NCBI RefSeq assembly: GCF_020184175.1
Contig: NC_065533.1
Coordinates: 50,754,351 to 50,818,350, forward strand
Reading direction: 5' to 3'
From: Aphis gossypii
Lineage: Eukaryota; Arthropoda; Insecta; Hemiptera; Aphididae
DNA: 64,000 nt
The notes below the pieces were generated by a model. It searched no databases. It had not been told where the DNA came from and saw only the letters and a program-made list of their open reading frames with translations. The translations under genes and the position numbers were made by a program. Below, piece after piece: positions 1-10,860 of this stretch (position 1 is its first letter; every line of letters starts with the position of its first letter).

Positions 1-271
1 ACGGTGTAACATAAATCCGACAAAAGTCTATGACCAGAGGCCGTAAACGCGGTATTATATATAAATATAATACCGTATATACGACCGACGTAACGTAGGT
101 ACGCGCGCGAGTTTATATTCTATCGTGTACATCGTGTAGGTATATAGCGATAATTTTGCCGCGCAATTTTTCACGGTCGACAGACCGCACGGCGGTGGTA
201 CCGACGACGAGTCGCCGCGTATTTTTAGAACGCGTTTTCTTTTTCGTATACGTATATAAAATATAACGACT

Positions 272-591
272 ACGACGACGACGACGACGTCGGTAATTAC
301 GAGATTGCGTGCTCGCGGAAAGAAAGGACGACGCGTGGGGACACACCGCTCGTATATATAATGCAAGTAAGTACACACACGCACACGCTAGTTCGCGTAT
401 ATAATAATAATAATAATAATAATAATAGTACGCCGCAGCCAGAGCGTGTGTGTTATACGATCTCTCGTCGAGCCGATTATATTATTATTATTATTATTTC
501 GTACTCGCACCACGTCGCCGCCGTCACCGCTGCTAATCCGTTCGGCGTAATAAATTATTAAATCGTCGTCGTCGGCCGCGACGGCGACGGC

Positions 592-625
<34 letters not shown>

Positions 626-664
626 GTACAACAATAACAATTTATAATAATAATAATAATAATA
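272..664. repeat. Cluster of trinucleotide microsatellites
   Basis: The cluster holds an (ACG)6 run at 272-289, an (ATA)n run at 399-427, an (ATT)n run at 477-498, an interrupted GAC/GGC run at 578-626 and a further (ATA)n run at 644-664. GC-type and AT-type triplet arrays alternate within 400 bp. The arrays are nearly pure, so length differences between individuals are expected. Confidence 0.9.
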
Positions 665-1776
665 TAATATAATACGTCTTTTCCTCTCCCGTGCATATCA
701 ATCGAACGGCACCGCCGCGGTCGAACAGATGGTTATGACGGACCGTCGGTGTCGCGCACTCGTATGCGTCGTCCGAGTGCGACGACGACGTACGAAAATA
801 AAAATAATAACAAAATTTCACTATACGTAATGTATTATCTATTATTATGATTTACTATGTTCGTAGTAATAGTAGTAGTAGTATACGCGACGTTTACGAC
901 TGTCTTCCGGTGTGTGTCAGAGAAATAATCGTAATAATAATAATATTATAATGCGCAAACCCAAACAGAGTAAAGCAATGATGATGATAATAATAATAAC
1001 AATAATAATATCTCGATAATAATAATAAAAGCGTGTTCGTTTGGCAGGACGAAACACGACGGCGCCCGCCGCCGTGACGGCGTGCGGAGAGATCTGTCTA
1101 TAGTTGGCGCGCTTTTTCAAAAACGATCGTCTCCGCCGTAGCCGTGTTGCCCGCCAACGCGGGCAACGAAGTATTTTAATAATTTTTTTTTTTTAATTAA
1201 TTTCTACTTAAACGTACAAATCTTAACTAACGCGATAAACGGTACGATATGAAACTTATATTATATTATGAGTACTAATACTATGGATATTAATAATGTG
1301 ATATAGTACTGATAAAATTAATCGGATAAAATTAAATTCGACATACCTGATGTGTGTTAGCGGAGGGTTGATCAAACGATCGTTGTGTCTGGCACCATGT
1401 CAGTGAACGGAACCCGGACGTCGACGATTGGCGAAGATTAGACACAAAACACGTAAAAAAAATAATAATTCAAAACACAAAAAATAAATAAACGTACGTA
1501 TGTATTATAATAATTGTTTGACGAAAATGACACGAGTCAAAAAACGACGCACAAAAAAATATTGAACACGATAATAATAAAAAAAAAATTATAATATAGT
1601 TTTATTCCGCAATGCAGACACGTCAACGATAATGATTAATAATAAAAATAAAAATATTGAAATCGTATGATATCGTGGTGAAAACAGTCGGATCGACCGA
1701 CAGATAAATAAAATATAATATTATAATATTAGCGCGAGAAGTGTTGTTCGGAGCGCGTGTGAACGTGGTGTGAGGT

Positions 1777-2166
1777 GCGACGACGACGACGACGAGAACG
1801 GGCGACCGGCGTCCGCGAAACGTGTGGCGGTAATGAGCAGCAGCCGACGGCACCGCCGCCGCCACCACTACCACCACCAACGCCGCCGCCGCCACCGCCA
1901 CCGCCACCGTCGTCGTGCGCGTCGTACGTATATATATATATACATTATATGTGCGCGCACACACACGCACGCACACCATACGACACCATCACACACGCGT
2001 GTGTGTGTGTGCGAGTGTGTGTGAGTGAGAAGAATTGGAAAATGTCATATGTCCAGCGGCGGCGGCGGCGGCGGCGGTGGACGACGACCGCGGGAGGCCA
2101 CGTTATCGCGTTCCCGCCGCCGCCGCCGACCACCAACCGTACGACGACGACGACGACGACGGCGGC
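1777..2166. repeat. Cluster of ACG, CCG/CCA, TA, CA, GT and GGC repeats
   Basis: The stretch contains ACG repeats at 1777-1793, interrupted CCG/CCA triplets at about 1855-1915, a TA run near 1926-1942, CA then GT runs at 1955-2030, a (GGC)n run at 2056-2078 and an (ACG)n run at 2141-2166. Open frames across it are produced by these repeats. Confidence 0.88.
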
Positions 2167-2536
2167 GGACCGGACACCCCCGAAAACCCGATACGCACGC
2201 ACGTACCGCCGCCGCCCGTCCACTATATAATATTATAATATTATATTACGTTGTGGCCGACGCCGCTGCACCACGGCCGCGCGGAGGCGGGTGGCTGTTG
2301 TGTTTGCCGCCGTGTGCGTATATGTATATATATATATGTACATAATAATATTATACCGGAGACGACGCTACACATATATAATATATATAATTCCCCTTCG
2401 ACACACACCAACCCCCCTCGCGAGTACCCGTTCGCGGGGGAGGGGGCACTTCCACGCACGTGTGTGAGTGTGTGTGTGTGCACGGCCTGCACTGCCGATA
2501 ACCCGCGCGCGACCGCCGCCGTAGTAGTTTTGGAGA

Positions 2537-3139
2537 TTATTATTATTATTGTTATTATTATTATTATTATCATTATTCGAAGGGTACTACCGCTACTTCG
2601 CTCCGCGGTGTGGGCGGAACGTTGGATTTTTCGCTATATTTGACGATAATATTTTGTGTGTGTGTTTGATAGAAATTCGGGAAAAATATTTATTTTTACA
2701 CGCCTGCCTCCTCGAATCACGTTTTTTTTTTTTTTTTTTGGTTTTTTTTTTCATTCGTTTTTTTACCACTCGGCGGCGGGTGTAAAACGAAATTCGTTTT
2801 GCCGTCCCGCGCGTAATTGCGTATCGCGCGAGCATGTAATGATGAAATATCACATTATTATATATCTGTACGTATATAATATAATATTGGTCGGTCGAAG
2901 AGGGAAAAAACGAAATGGACGAGAGAAAAAAAACGATTATAATGATATTATATTCGTCGTCGTCGTCGTCGTCGCCGCCGTCCTCGTCGTCCTCGTCATC
3001 GTCGACGGTTGCCGCAACCGCAACCGATGCACCACACACGCGGCCCCGCCGTCGAGTTTTTTTTTTTTTTATTATAATATACGCGAGAAATATTACGTCA
3101 GATAAAAACGCGTATATTATTATTATTATTATTATTATT
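2537..3139. repeat. ATT arrays, long T tracts and interrupted GTC array
   Basis: An ATT array lies at 2537-2575, two long T tracts at 2722-2739 and 2742-2751, an interrupted GTC/CTC array at 2954-3006, and a second ATT array at 3117-3139. No unique coding sequence is seen between them. Confidence 0.88.
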
Positions 3140-3240
3140 GTACGGAACGTCGGCCGCCGCAGCCGCCGCAGACACACGCAAGTGGGTCGAAAAGCATATT
3201 TTCTTTTTACGCGTATAAATATAATAATATTTTCGGTGTA

Positions 3241-4547
3241 TTATAGAGTATTGGTAACTCGGTACCTCTTAGTTCTTACCTATAAAAACATGTATATTAT
3301 GTATGTATAATATTATTATACGTTATTATATATTATGTAAGTACGATTTTTTTCTGGAAAAATTTGTTTTTTGGATACATCTCGTGTTAGCCACTGCTGT
3401 GGATGATTGGTAATGCGAAGGGGGGTGGCGGCCAAGAGTCGACGGCGTGGCGTGAGCGCGTAATAATGTATAACGCCGTGCACTGTGCAGGACGAGGTAA
3501 AAAAGAAAATGTATACTATAGGTATATAATAGCTCGTTGGATTTTTTTTTATTTTAATTCGATTTTTTCTCCGTCCGTCTATATACATTATATTCATATA
3601 CTGTTACATGATGATTTACACTTTATACATGGGTACCGCGTTATAATATACCCGTCCGTTTCCTTTTGCACGGGCAAATCAAAAAACGAAATTCGTTTCT
3701 TTTCGTACAACGTACCGTAATCGAATTAAACGACGACGACTCAATCATACTACCACCCAATCATATCGTATCTGTATTTTATACCTACATATATATGTAT
3801 TATGTATAACTATACTAAACATTTTATTATAATAATATGTATCGCTTAGACACGATATTGGTATAATATTATAGTTATGTTATGTGTATAACCGTGCAGT
3901 AGACATATTATGATATTCGACAAAAGAAACCATTTTAATATACCTACCGATTGCGATGTGATATTATTGCTATAGGTAGATATTTAATTTTTATTCGCGC
4001 TGCAGAACGGCAGACGGGGTTAAATATTATTTTCTATCGTCTGTGCTGCAAATTATTTACATTGTATAATGTACCTATTATACATTCTTTTACTAGGACG
4101 GTAACTCACAAACGACAAACATGTAATGAATTACAAACATATTGTAAAAAAAAACTATTTTTCTTAAAACTATTTCCATATTGACGTTGTTCGTCATAAA
4201 ATTTTCACGCAAAAAACTTTTTTCCGGATGGTTTGTCAAAATGCGAAGAGTAAGTATTATTGTTAAAAAAAAATCCAACAAAAATACACGAGTTATGAAT
4301 AATTGAAAATATCTTATTTTCACGACAAATCAAAAACACATTTCACCGTAATGTTTGTTTTTAAAACGTACAGTATGGTTAGCGTACACTTTTTTATTAT
4401 TATTATTATTTTTATTTATTCGCTTCATTATTTTCTTTTGAAAAAACAATACCCATGTTTATTTATAGAATAATTTTTGGACATCGACGCGAGACGAAAA
4501 ACTGACGGTCAAAATCGTCCGCCGACCGTATGTTATTATGAAAAACA
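3241..4547. other. AT-rich stretch without recognised gene
   Basis: The sequence is AT-rich with short A and T runs and a small ATT array near 4396-4409. From about 4470 the GC content rises toward the ORF that starts at 4548. I see no RNA gene, splice-bounded exon or transposon end here. Confidence 0.5.
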
Positions 4548-4727
4548 ATGAAAACAAATAAACACGTCTTCGCCGGGCTGGTTGCTTACGTCCGCTACAT
4601 CGAGCTGCGTAAATTCAATAGCTCTCGCGGCCAGAAAGTTGAGAAACGCGAATATTGTTATAAGACGTCTGTCTATTCATTTCTATTTAGACTTTTTATT
4701 CTGTATCAGGGTCGTCTTTCGCAATGA
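4548..4727 (+). CDS. Candidate 59-codon small ORF, unknown function
   Basis: An ATG-initiated frame of 59 codons ends in TGA, and an in-frame TGA sits two codons before the ATG, so this start is the only one. The first 40 codons are in a GC-raised island within AT-rich DNA and use varied codons without repeats, including the stretch HVFAGLVAYVRYIELRKF; the last 20 codons return to AT-rich sequence. The predicted product is basic, with a moderately hydrophobic stretch at residues 6-15 and no signal-peptide pattern. I recognise no family. It could be a real small protein, an exon fragment of a larger gene, an old pseudogene or chance. Confidence 0.25.
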   Translation: MKTNKHVFAGLVAYVRYIELRKFNSSRGQKVEKREYCYKTSVYSFLFRLFILYQGRLSQ

Positions 4728-5685
4728 AATTAAATATTATTTACCGTTCGTATGTATATATAGATTTTCTTTTAAAGTTAACAGACACCATTATGCAGAT
4801 ATATTGTTGTAATGCGGTTTATTTTATTAGCGATTTGTTTGATTCTATTACGTTAGGTATGAAAAAAGTTTTATTTAATACTCGGGCTTTGTGTTACACC
4901 ATTAAATCCATACACAAAATTAATTCTTATTTATTCAACGATAGAATTCGCGTATTAAATCTGTCTCAACTCATTTACTCGTCGTTTATTGTCTTACCGC
5001 ACTGTTAAAATCCCATAGTTTTCCTTAATGAAAAACACTTTTTCGTTTTTCTATTATTACGTTAAAATATTTTTACGAAAGAAAAAACTTAAAAGCATTC
5101 TTAAACGAACAGTTTTGATGACAATATATATTAGTGATGAGGGTTCGACCACATTATAATTTATAATAATATATAATATAGTAGCCGGGGCAGTCGCTCA
5201 TCTTTAGTCGAATGAAAAATGTTGAAATTTGAATATCGTACGGTAACGATTGGGATTTTCATAATGCGTTTTCACGAACCCTACCTAGTGGGGATTAATA
5301 TTACAAATGATTTCGGTTCCGGGAGCTCGTTACACGGTTTATGCGTTTCGTATAATATATATGAAATCGCCGCCGCCGACGACGACGACGACGATGGCAC
5401 CAAGAAGCGCGCCCGCGTAAAAAACGCATAAATTGGATTTCCATATTATACACGCAGGAGGTGGTTTATCGGGTGGCAAACGGCGGCCGATCGTGTTGTA
5501 CGAACACTGCAGGTGCCTCATCATCCTACTTCCAGACCGAAGTGAAAGGACGTGTGGCGGCGGCGGCGGCGGTCGTAATTTAAGGAACGAAAATCGTATA
5601 TACATTCGACAAACGGTTGCTATAATAATTTTTATATATGTATATCGTAAACCGGTTGACATTTTTTTATTTTAGTCGTCGAGTT
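4728..5685. other. AT-rich stretch with a short GAC and GGC array
   Basis: AT-rich DNA is followed from 5160 by a mixed zone. A 70-codon frame at 5219-5431 ends in an aspartate run that comes from a GAC array at about 5379-5394; its ATG lies in weak context and its sequence resembles no family I know. A (GGC)n run lies near 5557-5573. I do not call a gene here. Confidence 0.45.
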
Positions 5686-5710
5686 TATTATTATTATTAT
5701 TATTATTATT
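5686..5710. repeat. (ATT)n microsatellite
   Basis: About eight uninterrupted ATT units are followed by a short TA run and AT-rich DNA. Confidence 0.92.
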
Positions 5711-6550
5711 GTATATATATAAACGAATAAATAATAAACAGTTATACACAGTATCACACTATATGAAAACTCGCAATCATTGTGTTTGTGTGTGAGTGTC
5801 TCTGTTTATGAGTAGGTTTACTTGTGTATTATTTCGTCGTTAAGTCTGTTTAAAGTCGGTGGCGGTATCGTGGACGAGTGAGGGGGACCTCAGTGTCGGC
5901 GAGAATAATATATATGAGACGTCTATACGGCCGTCAATAACGTCGAAAAGATATTATTATACTGTGCTCTAATCACCGAATACCTCAGTAATATTACAGT
6001 CGGACGAGTCCGTATACATTAAGCACGCGATATCGTTAATACGATTTTTGAGGTACACTTGACGATACGTATATGGACCGAGTAGCGTCCGCGTCATGAC
6101 AAAAATAACGCATAATATAATATCGAATCGGCGCGGAGAGACCTGCAGCAGTGAAACCGGTCACACTAAACTTTTCAAATATATATTATTATGTAGGTAG
6201 AGAAGTGGAGAAGAATGGCACACTAACCGGAGATTATACGAGTTAATCCCTTTAACAGTCTAAATTATACATAATATATAGTACGCCGTAATAAACGCAC
6301 TATACATGCAGTCGACAAGTATATTATAATATATGATACGATTGATACGTCCCGCTATAGTATCCTCGTTGTACGTCGTGTACAATAATATAATGTATAA
6401 TATTATAACAATACGGTTGATGTTTTTTTCGATATAGTGAAAATGTTTTTGTGGAGTGTTGTCTCTCCGAAAATCCCTTTAGACTTATGTGGTACGTGCG
6501 TGGTGCATTGTAACGCACGGTTTTTTTTTTTTGTGCGTTTGATAAAACAT
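5711..6550. other. Mixed-composition stretch without recognised gene
   Basis: The region has moderate GC with short unique segments. A TCAGTG word occurs at about 5890 but no TATA box lies 30 bp upstream. Only short frames are open and none shows a domain. Confidence 0.4.
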
Positions 6551-6683
6551 TTTGACGTTTGACAACATTATACGGTGTATATAGGTGCAGGTATATTGTG
6601 ACCGCTCTGCGGGTGGTTGGTACCTACACGTTTGCGACGATTCCACGAAAAACACATTCGTCGGAGACTTGTCACTGGTTACA

Positions 6684-6839
6684 ATGTTCGGGATTATATT
6701 ACCGTTGGTGTTGGCACCGACGTTATTTATTAGTGCAGCGTATATACCGCGCCGGCCTTTGTGTGTTCCAAATCCCCAAATCGCCTCGCCCCGTCCACGC
6801 GCGCACACACATATACATATTATTATTATTATACGTTAA
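6684..6839 (+). CDS. Candidate 51-codon ORF with N-terminal membrane segment
   Basis: The frame starts at an ATG with A at -3 (ACAATG) and codes for an N-terminal hydrophobic segment of about 20 residues, MFGIILPLVLAPTLFISAAY, followed by basic and proline-rich residues and then a histidine/threonine/isoleucine tail derived from CA and ATT repeats. The frame is also open upstream to 6585, which would add 33 residues if the region were an internal exon. The hydrophobic segment could be a signal anchor. No family is recognised, and the repeat-derived tail argues that the C-terminus is not real or that the coding part ends at an unseen splice site. Confidence 0.18.
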   Translation: MFGIILPLVLAPTLFISAAYIPRRPLCVPNPQIASPRPRAHTHIHIIIIIR

Positions 6840-7288
6840 TGGTTTAATACAACTCCCGTCGTTTTGGCGGCGTACGAAAATCGGAAGACCCCGCACGGAG
6901 GGCGGTGGCGGTGGCGACGGCGACGACGGCGACGACAACCGTGGCGGTGCCGCCGACGATGGCGGATGCGCATTCTTGGGGTTTTAAAAATCGACCCGAC
7001 GGTCACCGCCGATTGGACGTGCCTACTACGCCGTCACGAGTGAGTTTTTCACTCGGCAAATAATATAATGTGCACACACAATAGTGTAGTATACCTACAC
7101 GATAACAATAATGCGTATAAAAGTATTATTATTGCGAAAAAAAAAAAAAGAAAAAAGATATCGGACGAAATCACGGACGTTCCATTGTAGAACGATTGGT
7201 CCGCCGTCGCCGCGTCGCCGTTCGAAATGACCCAAACACGTACACACCCGCTGCGAATCGCTAAGGCGGATGGACGAGAAAAAAAAAA

Positions 7289-7337
7289 TATAATAATAAT
7301 AATAATATATAATAATAATAACAACAATAATAATAAG
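7289..7337. repeat. (AAT)n array, interrupted
   Basis: AAT units run through this segment with a TATAT interruption and two AAC units. It follows an A tract at 7281-7288. Confidence 0.88.
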
Positions 7338-8482
7338 AATAGAAACTCGGTTCGTCCGTATATTATATACACACAATATATACATGTACGCTATTTTTTT
7401 TTTTTTGTCGTCCTGTACGTCGTCGTTCGCGACGGTCGCGGGGGCAACCCGCTCTACACTAGAACGGATGGTATTATGTACGCGTATCCCGTACATTTTC
7501 ACGTCGTCGTCGTCGTGCGTTTCGTGTGTTATTATATATTATTATTTTTTTTTTTTGCCACGACGACGACGACGACAACATAATATCGTTACAATACACA
7601 CACGACATGTTAACGTGTGTGCACCGGCGGTGCAACGGCGACGGCGACACAAAAGCGACGGCGGCGGCACACACACACACCGACTCGCCGCGCGAACGGG
7701 CACAATGGTCTGTGCCCCGCGAGGCGGAGTGAAATCAGTTTTTCCGCCGCGCGGCCTATGCGCGTCGTATTTATTACGGCGAAAAAAAAATAAATAAAAA
7801 AAAATAATAATAATAATAGCGAAAAAGAAATGAGAAATGTGAAGGAAAAAAATTCGACGCGTTCACGACGCGTAAATAATATATAATAATATAATATTTT
7901 AAAACGTTGGCGTGTGCACGCGGTGCAGCGGCGGCGGCGGCGCTCGACACTCGTCCGGCGGGGGTGGGGAGGGCTAGTCGTCGGAAACCCCCGAAATCCT
8001 ACGTCGCCGCGAACTGGTTTTCCTCGATATTTTCTCCGTTTTTTCCTCCTCCGTTTTCTCGCTCGCTCTCCGTCTCTCGCGCTCGGTCGATCCGTCGATA
8101 ATAATTGCGACCGGCTGCCGGTGCACACATACCGCAGCGACGGCCACACCGCGTACACACGCGCGGGCAGTGTACGCCATTATGCGCCCGTACATATATT
8201 ATATTACTACGCATAATATATTATTATAATGTCCTTGTTTCCGCGAACCGCGCGCGCTAATGATTACGCTCGCCGCCACCCCCCGCCGTCGTGCACATAT
8301 ACCTACATATATTATAATAATAATAATAATAATGTGTACGCGCGGGATACGTGTGTAAAAAGATAGGCCGGAGGCGGTGTGGCGGGTGTGTGTGTGTGTT
8401 GTGAAACACGTCGCCATCACACGGTCGGCTGGGTCGATGTTGCGCGGTGCGTATTATTATTATTATATATATAGTGTGTACT

Positions 8483-8510
8483 ACGACGACGACGACGACG
8501 ACGACGACGA
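8483..8510. repeat. (ACG)9 microsatellite
   Basis: About nine uninterrupted ACG units lie between a short ATT/TA run and a CpG-rich stretch. Confidence 0.9.
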
Positions 8511-8653
8511 AAACTACGGTGCGAGGGGAGCGGCGGCGGCGGTGCATATAGGCCGTCGGCGGCGGCGATACGAGAGGAGAACCGTAGCACGCCGCGACTG
8601 TGGAAGCCGCGATAAGACCGCCGGGTGTGTCCGGGGCGACGGTGCGTGTGCGG

Positions 8654-8659
8654 GTAAGT
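8654..8659 (+). promoter_or_regulatory. Strong 5' splice-site match, possible exon end
   Basis: The sequence CGG followed by GTAAGT fits the consensus splice donor from +1 to +6. It lies 617 bp upstream of the ATG at 9271, so it could end a non-coding first exon in this CpG block. No transcript evidence is available, and consensus donors also occur by chance. Confidence 0.25.
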
Positions 8660-8728
8660 GGCAACGGCGGCGTCGTCGACGGTGTGCGGTGCGGTCGGCG
8701 GCGGACGTGTGCGGGCCGGCCGGCAAAC

Positions 8729-8741
8729 GGGGGGCGGGGGG
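8729..8741 (+). other. G-run pair, possible G-quadruplex
   Basis: Six G, one C and six G stand together, with a further GGG at 8713-8715 upstream. This could fold into a G-quadruplex on the plus strand of a putative promoter region. Confidence 0.4.
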
Positions 8742-9177
8742 ATAGGTCCCGCGGGCTTAACACGCGATCCGCGGGCCCGGAAGACGGACGACAGACAGAC
8801 AACCGTCGCCGTCGGTCCGGCGGCGGGGCGGCGGCGGGGTGTGTGTGTGCGTGTGTGTTTGTTTGTGCGCGCGTACGCGTATATATTATTATATACACGT
8901 ACACACACGTATATAATATGAACGCGCGGCGCGATGCCCGTAGGCGTGTGGGAGAAGAGAGTATTATAATATATATATTATATACGCGAGTGCGCTCGTG
9001 TGTGCGTGTGCGTGTACCGTGTAGTAGGCGGGCGGGGCGGTGGACGGCGAGTGGTTTCGGTGTGTGTGTCGGCGGCGGCTGCGACCGCGGCGGTTGAGCG
9101 ACGGCGGCGGCGGCGGCGGAGGGGAACTCGGAGCGGATATTAGAACGGCGCGCGCGAGCGAGCGAGACAGAACGACG

Positions 9178-9194
9178 TGTGTGTGTGTGTGTGT
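9178..9194. repeat. (GT)n run
   Basis: A GT run of about eight units lies between a GAGC-rich stretch and the putative start region at 9236-9300. Confidence 0.85.
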
Positions 9195-9235
9195 GCGTGT
9201 ATACGCGTGAGAGAGCCGCGGCGAGGGAGAGAGAG

Positions 9236-9271
9236 ATGGCGGCCGCCGCTGAGCTCGGGTCACAATCATAA
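9236..9271 (+). CDS. Upstream ORF of 11 codons overlapping the next ATG
   Basis: An ATG preceded by a GAGA run opens an 11-codon frame (MAAAAELGSQS) that ends with TAA at 9269-9271. The final A of the stop is the first A of the ATG at 9271, giving TAATG. Such an overlap is the classic arrangement for termination and reinitiation, so if this region is transcribed the short frame would be expected to limit translation of the downstream frame. It has no recognisable product function. Confidence 0.3.
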   Translation: MAAAAELGSQS

Positions 9272-9294
9272 TGGCATATGGGGGTGGACCGGGT
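9271..9294 (+). CDS. Candidate first coding exon with 8 codons before a splice donor
   Basis: The ATG has A at -3 and G at +4, the preferred initiation context. It encodes MAYGGGPG, and the next six bases are GTGAGT, a good splice donor in phase 0. Beyond the donor the frame stays open to 10041 but turns into long arginine and alanine runs, which argues that the sequence after 9294 is intron. A short first coding exon in a CpG-rich block followed by a long intron is common in insect regulatory genes. The gene itself cannot be named, and no downstream exon in matching phase was identified with confidence. Confidence 0.3.
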
Positions 9295-9340
9295 GTGAGT
9301 GGCGGTGTCGGCGGACCGATGCGTCGGCGGGCGAGTAGGG

Positions 9341-9365
9341 TCCGCCGCCGCCGCCGCCGCCGTCG
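9341..9365. repeat. (CCG)n run
   Basis: CCG units run just downstream of the putative first exon; on the plus strand they read as arginine in the open frame. Confidence 0.85.
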
Positions 9366-9664
9366 TGCTATCCGTGTCCGGCAGCTAGCCAGCCGCTGCC
9401 GCCGCCGCCGCCACCGCCAACGCCGAACTCGCCTCCACCCTTTTATCTATATATTTCAAAAACCACCGGCCACCACCACCCCCTCACACACGCCGCCGTA
9501 CCGTGCACCCCGTCGTCGTCACTACTTTCCGGCGGCGTCCCCTTTTTCCAATCTACCGAGCGCGCGTATTTCCAACTCGCACGCACGCACGCACGAACGC
9601 ATTAAAGTGCGACGCCCGCGGCTCTTTCGCAGCCGCCCGCTGACGCCGTGGACAAAATCCACTC

Positions 9665-9710
9665 CCGCCGCCGCCGCCGCCGCCGTCTGTGCGTACGGCG
9701 GCGGCGGCGG
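9665..9710. repeat. (CCG)7 and (CGG)5 forming a perfect hairpin
   Basis: Seven CCG units at 9665-9685 are followed, after a 10-base spacer, by five CGG units at 9696-9710. The two arms are complementary over 15 bp, so the single strand can form an all-GC stem with a short loop. Confidence 0.8.
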
Positions 9711-10546
9711 TATCGGACGGCCACCGCACGTACGTGTGGTGTGCGGTGAAAGCTGTCCGAAATTAAGGATACCGCGCGCGCCCCCCGGGTCCCTCTCTCC
9801 GGGTTCTTTGTTCGCGCGCGCCCACTGTCCGGCACAATCGATTGCCGCCCGCGGTCGCCGTGGTCATTTCGGTCTTCCGCCCCGTCCTCGACGGGTTTCC
9901 TTCCACCGTGCAATTTTTTACTCGTCTTCCGTTCTTTACCCCCACCCCGCCGTGCCTCGTTCTATTCCCGACGGGGCACGTTTCCTGTCACGTCGATATA
10001 TAATAATATATAAGTCGTCGTCTGTACGTATATACGTATAATACCACCGGATAGCCGATGCGGATACGAATTCCGTAGCGACCGGACGAGAGAGACGGAG
10101 TGACGAGGAAGATACGCGCCGCGAGTGTTGGCGACGGTGGCGGTATGCGACTGCGGCCGTGGCGGCGGCGGCGGCGGTGGCGGTTTAATAAAACGCACCG
10201 ATGGCCGATGGATCATCGTCGGAGAATGACGACCGCGTCGCCACGTTATTATTATTATTGTTATATAAAACCCATTACGGTCCGTACCAGACGGCCGTAA
10301 ACGTTTTCGAGCGATCGAAATTCGTGAAAGTCGGCCGAAAAATCGAAAAATTATCGCAATCTATATAGGTACGCGAATAATGTTACCGCGCTATAATGTA
10401 TTATTGTAATTTTATGTGCACCACGTGTGTTCGGAGACGTTACTACACAAAAACATTCCGCGGGCCGTCGTCGGACCGTTACGCCGTGCGACGACGACGA
10501 GGACGACATGGTCGATTTAACTCTATAAACGCGAACGAGTTTTATC

Positions 10547-10569
10547 GAACGAACGAACGAACGAACGAG
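10547..10569. repeat. (GAAC)n tetranucleotide run
   Basis: About five to six GAAC units lie in the frame of the surrounding DNA. A short (CCG)n run follows at 10598-10612. Confidence 0.88.
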
Positions 10570-10860
10570 GAAAAAAAACCGACTCGTCAAACACACACCG
10601 CCGCCGCCGCCGTGTGCCACCGACACTTTTTATTTATTCGTTTTCATATTCTCGACCAAGTGCGTCCTATTGCGGCTACTGTGTAGTAGACGACGCGTAG
10701 CATAATACAATATGGAAACGGAATATTTTTATTTTTTTTTTTATTTTTTTTAATACGCGCGCAACGATCGGATTTCGACGAGCCGCTGCCGCTGCCGCGA
10801 CGTCGTGCATCGTTTCGAACGCGACGAGCCGAGACGGATCCGCGTTAGAAACGGGCGCCC

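Larger units (their letters stand above)
1..3240. other. CpG- and microsatellite-rich block I, no gene recognised
   Basis: This block is rich in CpG and in trinucleotide arrays of two kinds, ACG/GTC/CCG types and AAT/ATT types, mixed with dinucleotide GT/CA runs and homopolymer T tracts. All six frames show open stretches, but their translations are runs of Arg, Ala, Val, Ile, Asn or Asp that mirror the repeats. I see no domain, no conserved motif and no convincing start or splice context. It could be a promoter or 5' UTR region of a neighbouring gene, because CpG stays abundant instead of being depleted, but nothing proves transcription. Confidence 0.6.
7000..10860. other. CpG- and microsatellite-rich block II, possible promoter and first-exon region
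   Basis: CpG density is very high, and ACG, CCG, GGC, AAT, GT and GAAC arrays are frequent. Large frames on both strands (for example 8257-8904 on the minus strand and 9271-10041 on the plus strand) consist of arginine, alanine, glycine and proline runs caused by composition. Two good plus-strand splice donors (8654 and 9295) and a well-placed ATG at 9271 suggest that at least one transcript may start here. Much of the block could be 5' UTR and first-intron DNA. Confidence 0.5.

Noticed and set aside
2593..3177. 194-codon minus-strand frame
   Set aside because: Poly-Ile, poly-Asp and poly-Lys runs correspond to ATT, GTC and T arrays.
5219..5431. 70-codon frame ending in an Asp run and a KKRARVK tail, looking like a nuclear acidic protein
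   Set aside because: The acidic run is a GAC microsatellite and the rest has no family resemblance; start context is weak.
6324..6808. Minus-strand frames opposite the 6684 ORF
   Set aside because: No start context, splice site or domain; they exist because the region is GC-raised.
7610..8158. 182-codon minus-strand frame
   Set aside because: It consists of arginine, leucine and phenylalanine runs from A/T tracts and CCG repeats, with no domain.
8257..8904. 215-codon minus-strand frame
   Set aside because: The residues follow the ACG, AAT and CA arrays (Val, Tyr, His/Thr runs); overlapping frames in the same region are equally open.
9271..10041. 256-codon plus-strand frame as one continuous protein
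   Set aside because: After the first eight codons it is dominated by Arg, Pro and Ala runs from CCG arrays, and a consensus donor interrupts it at 9295.
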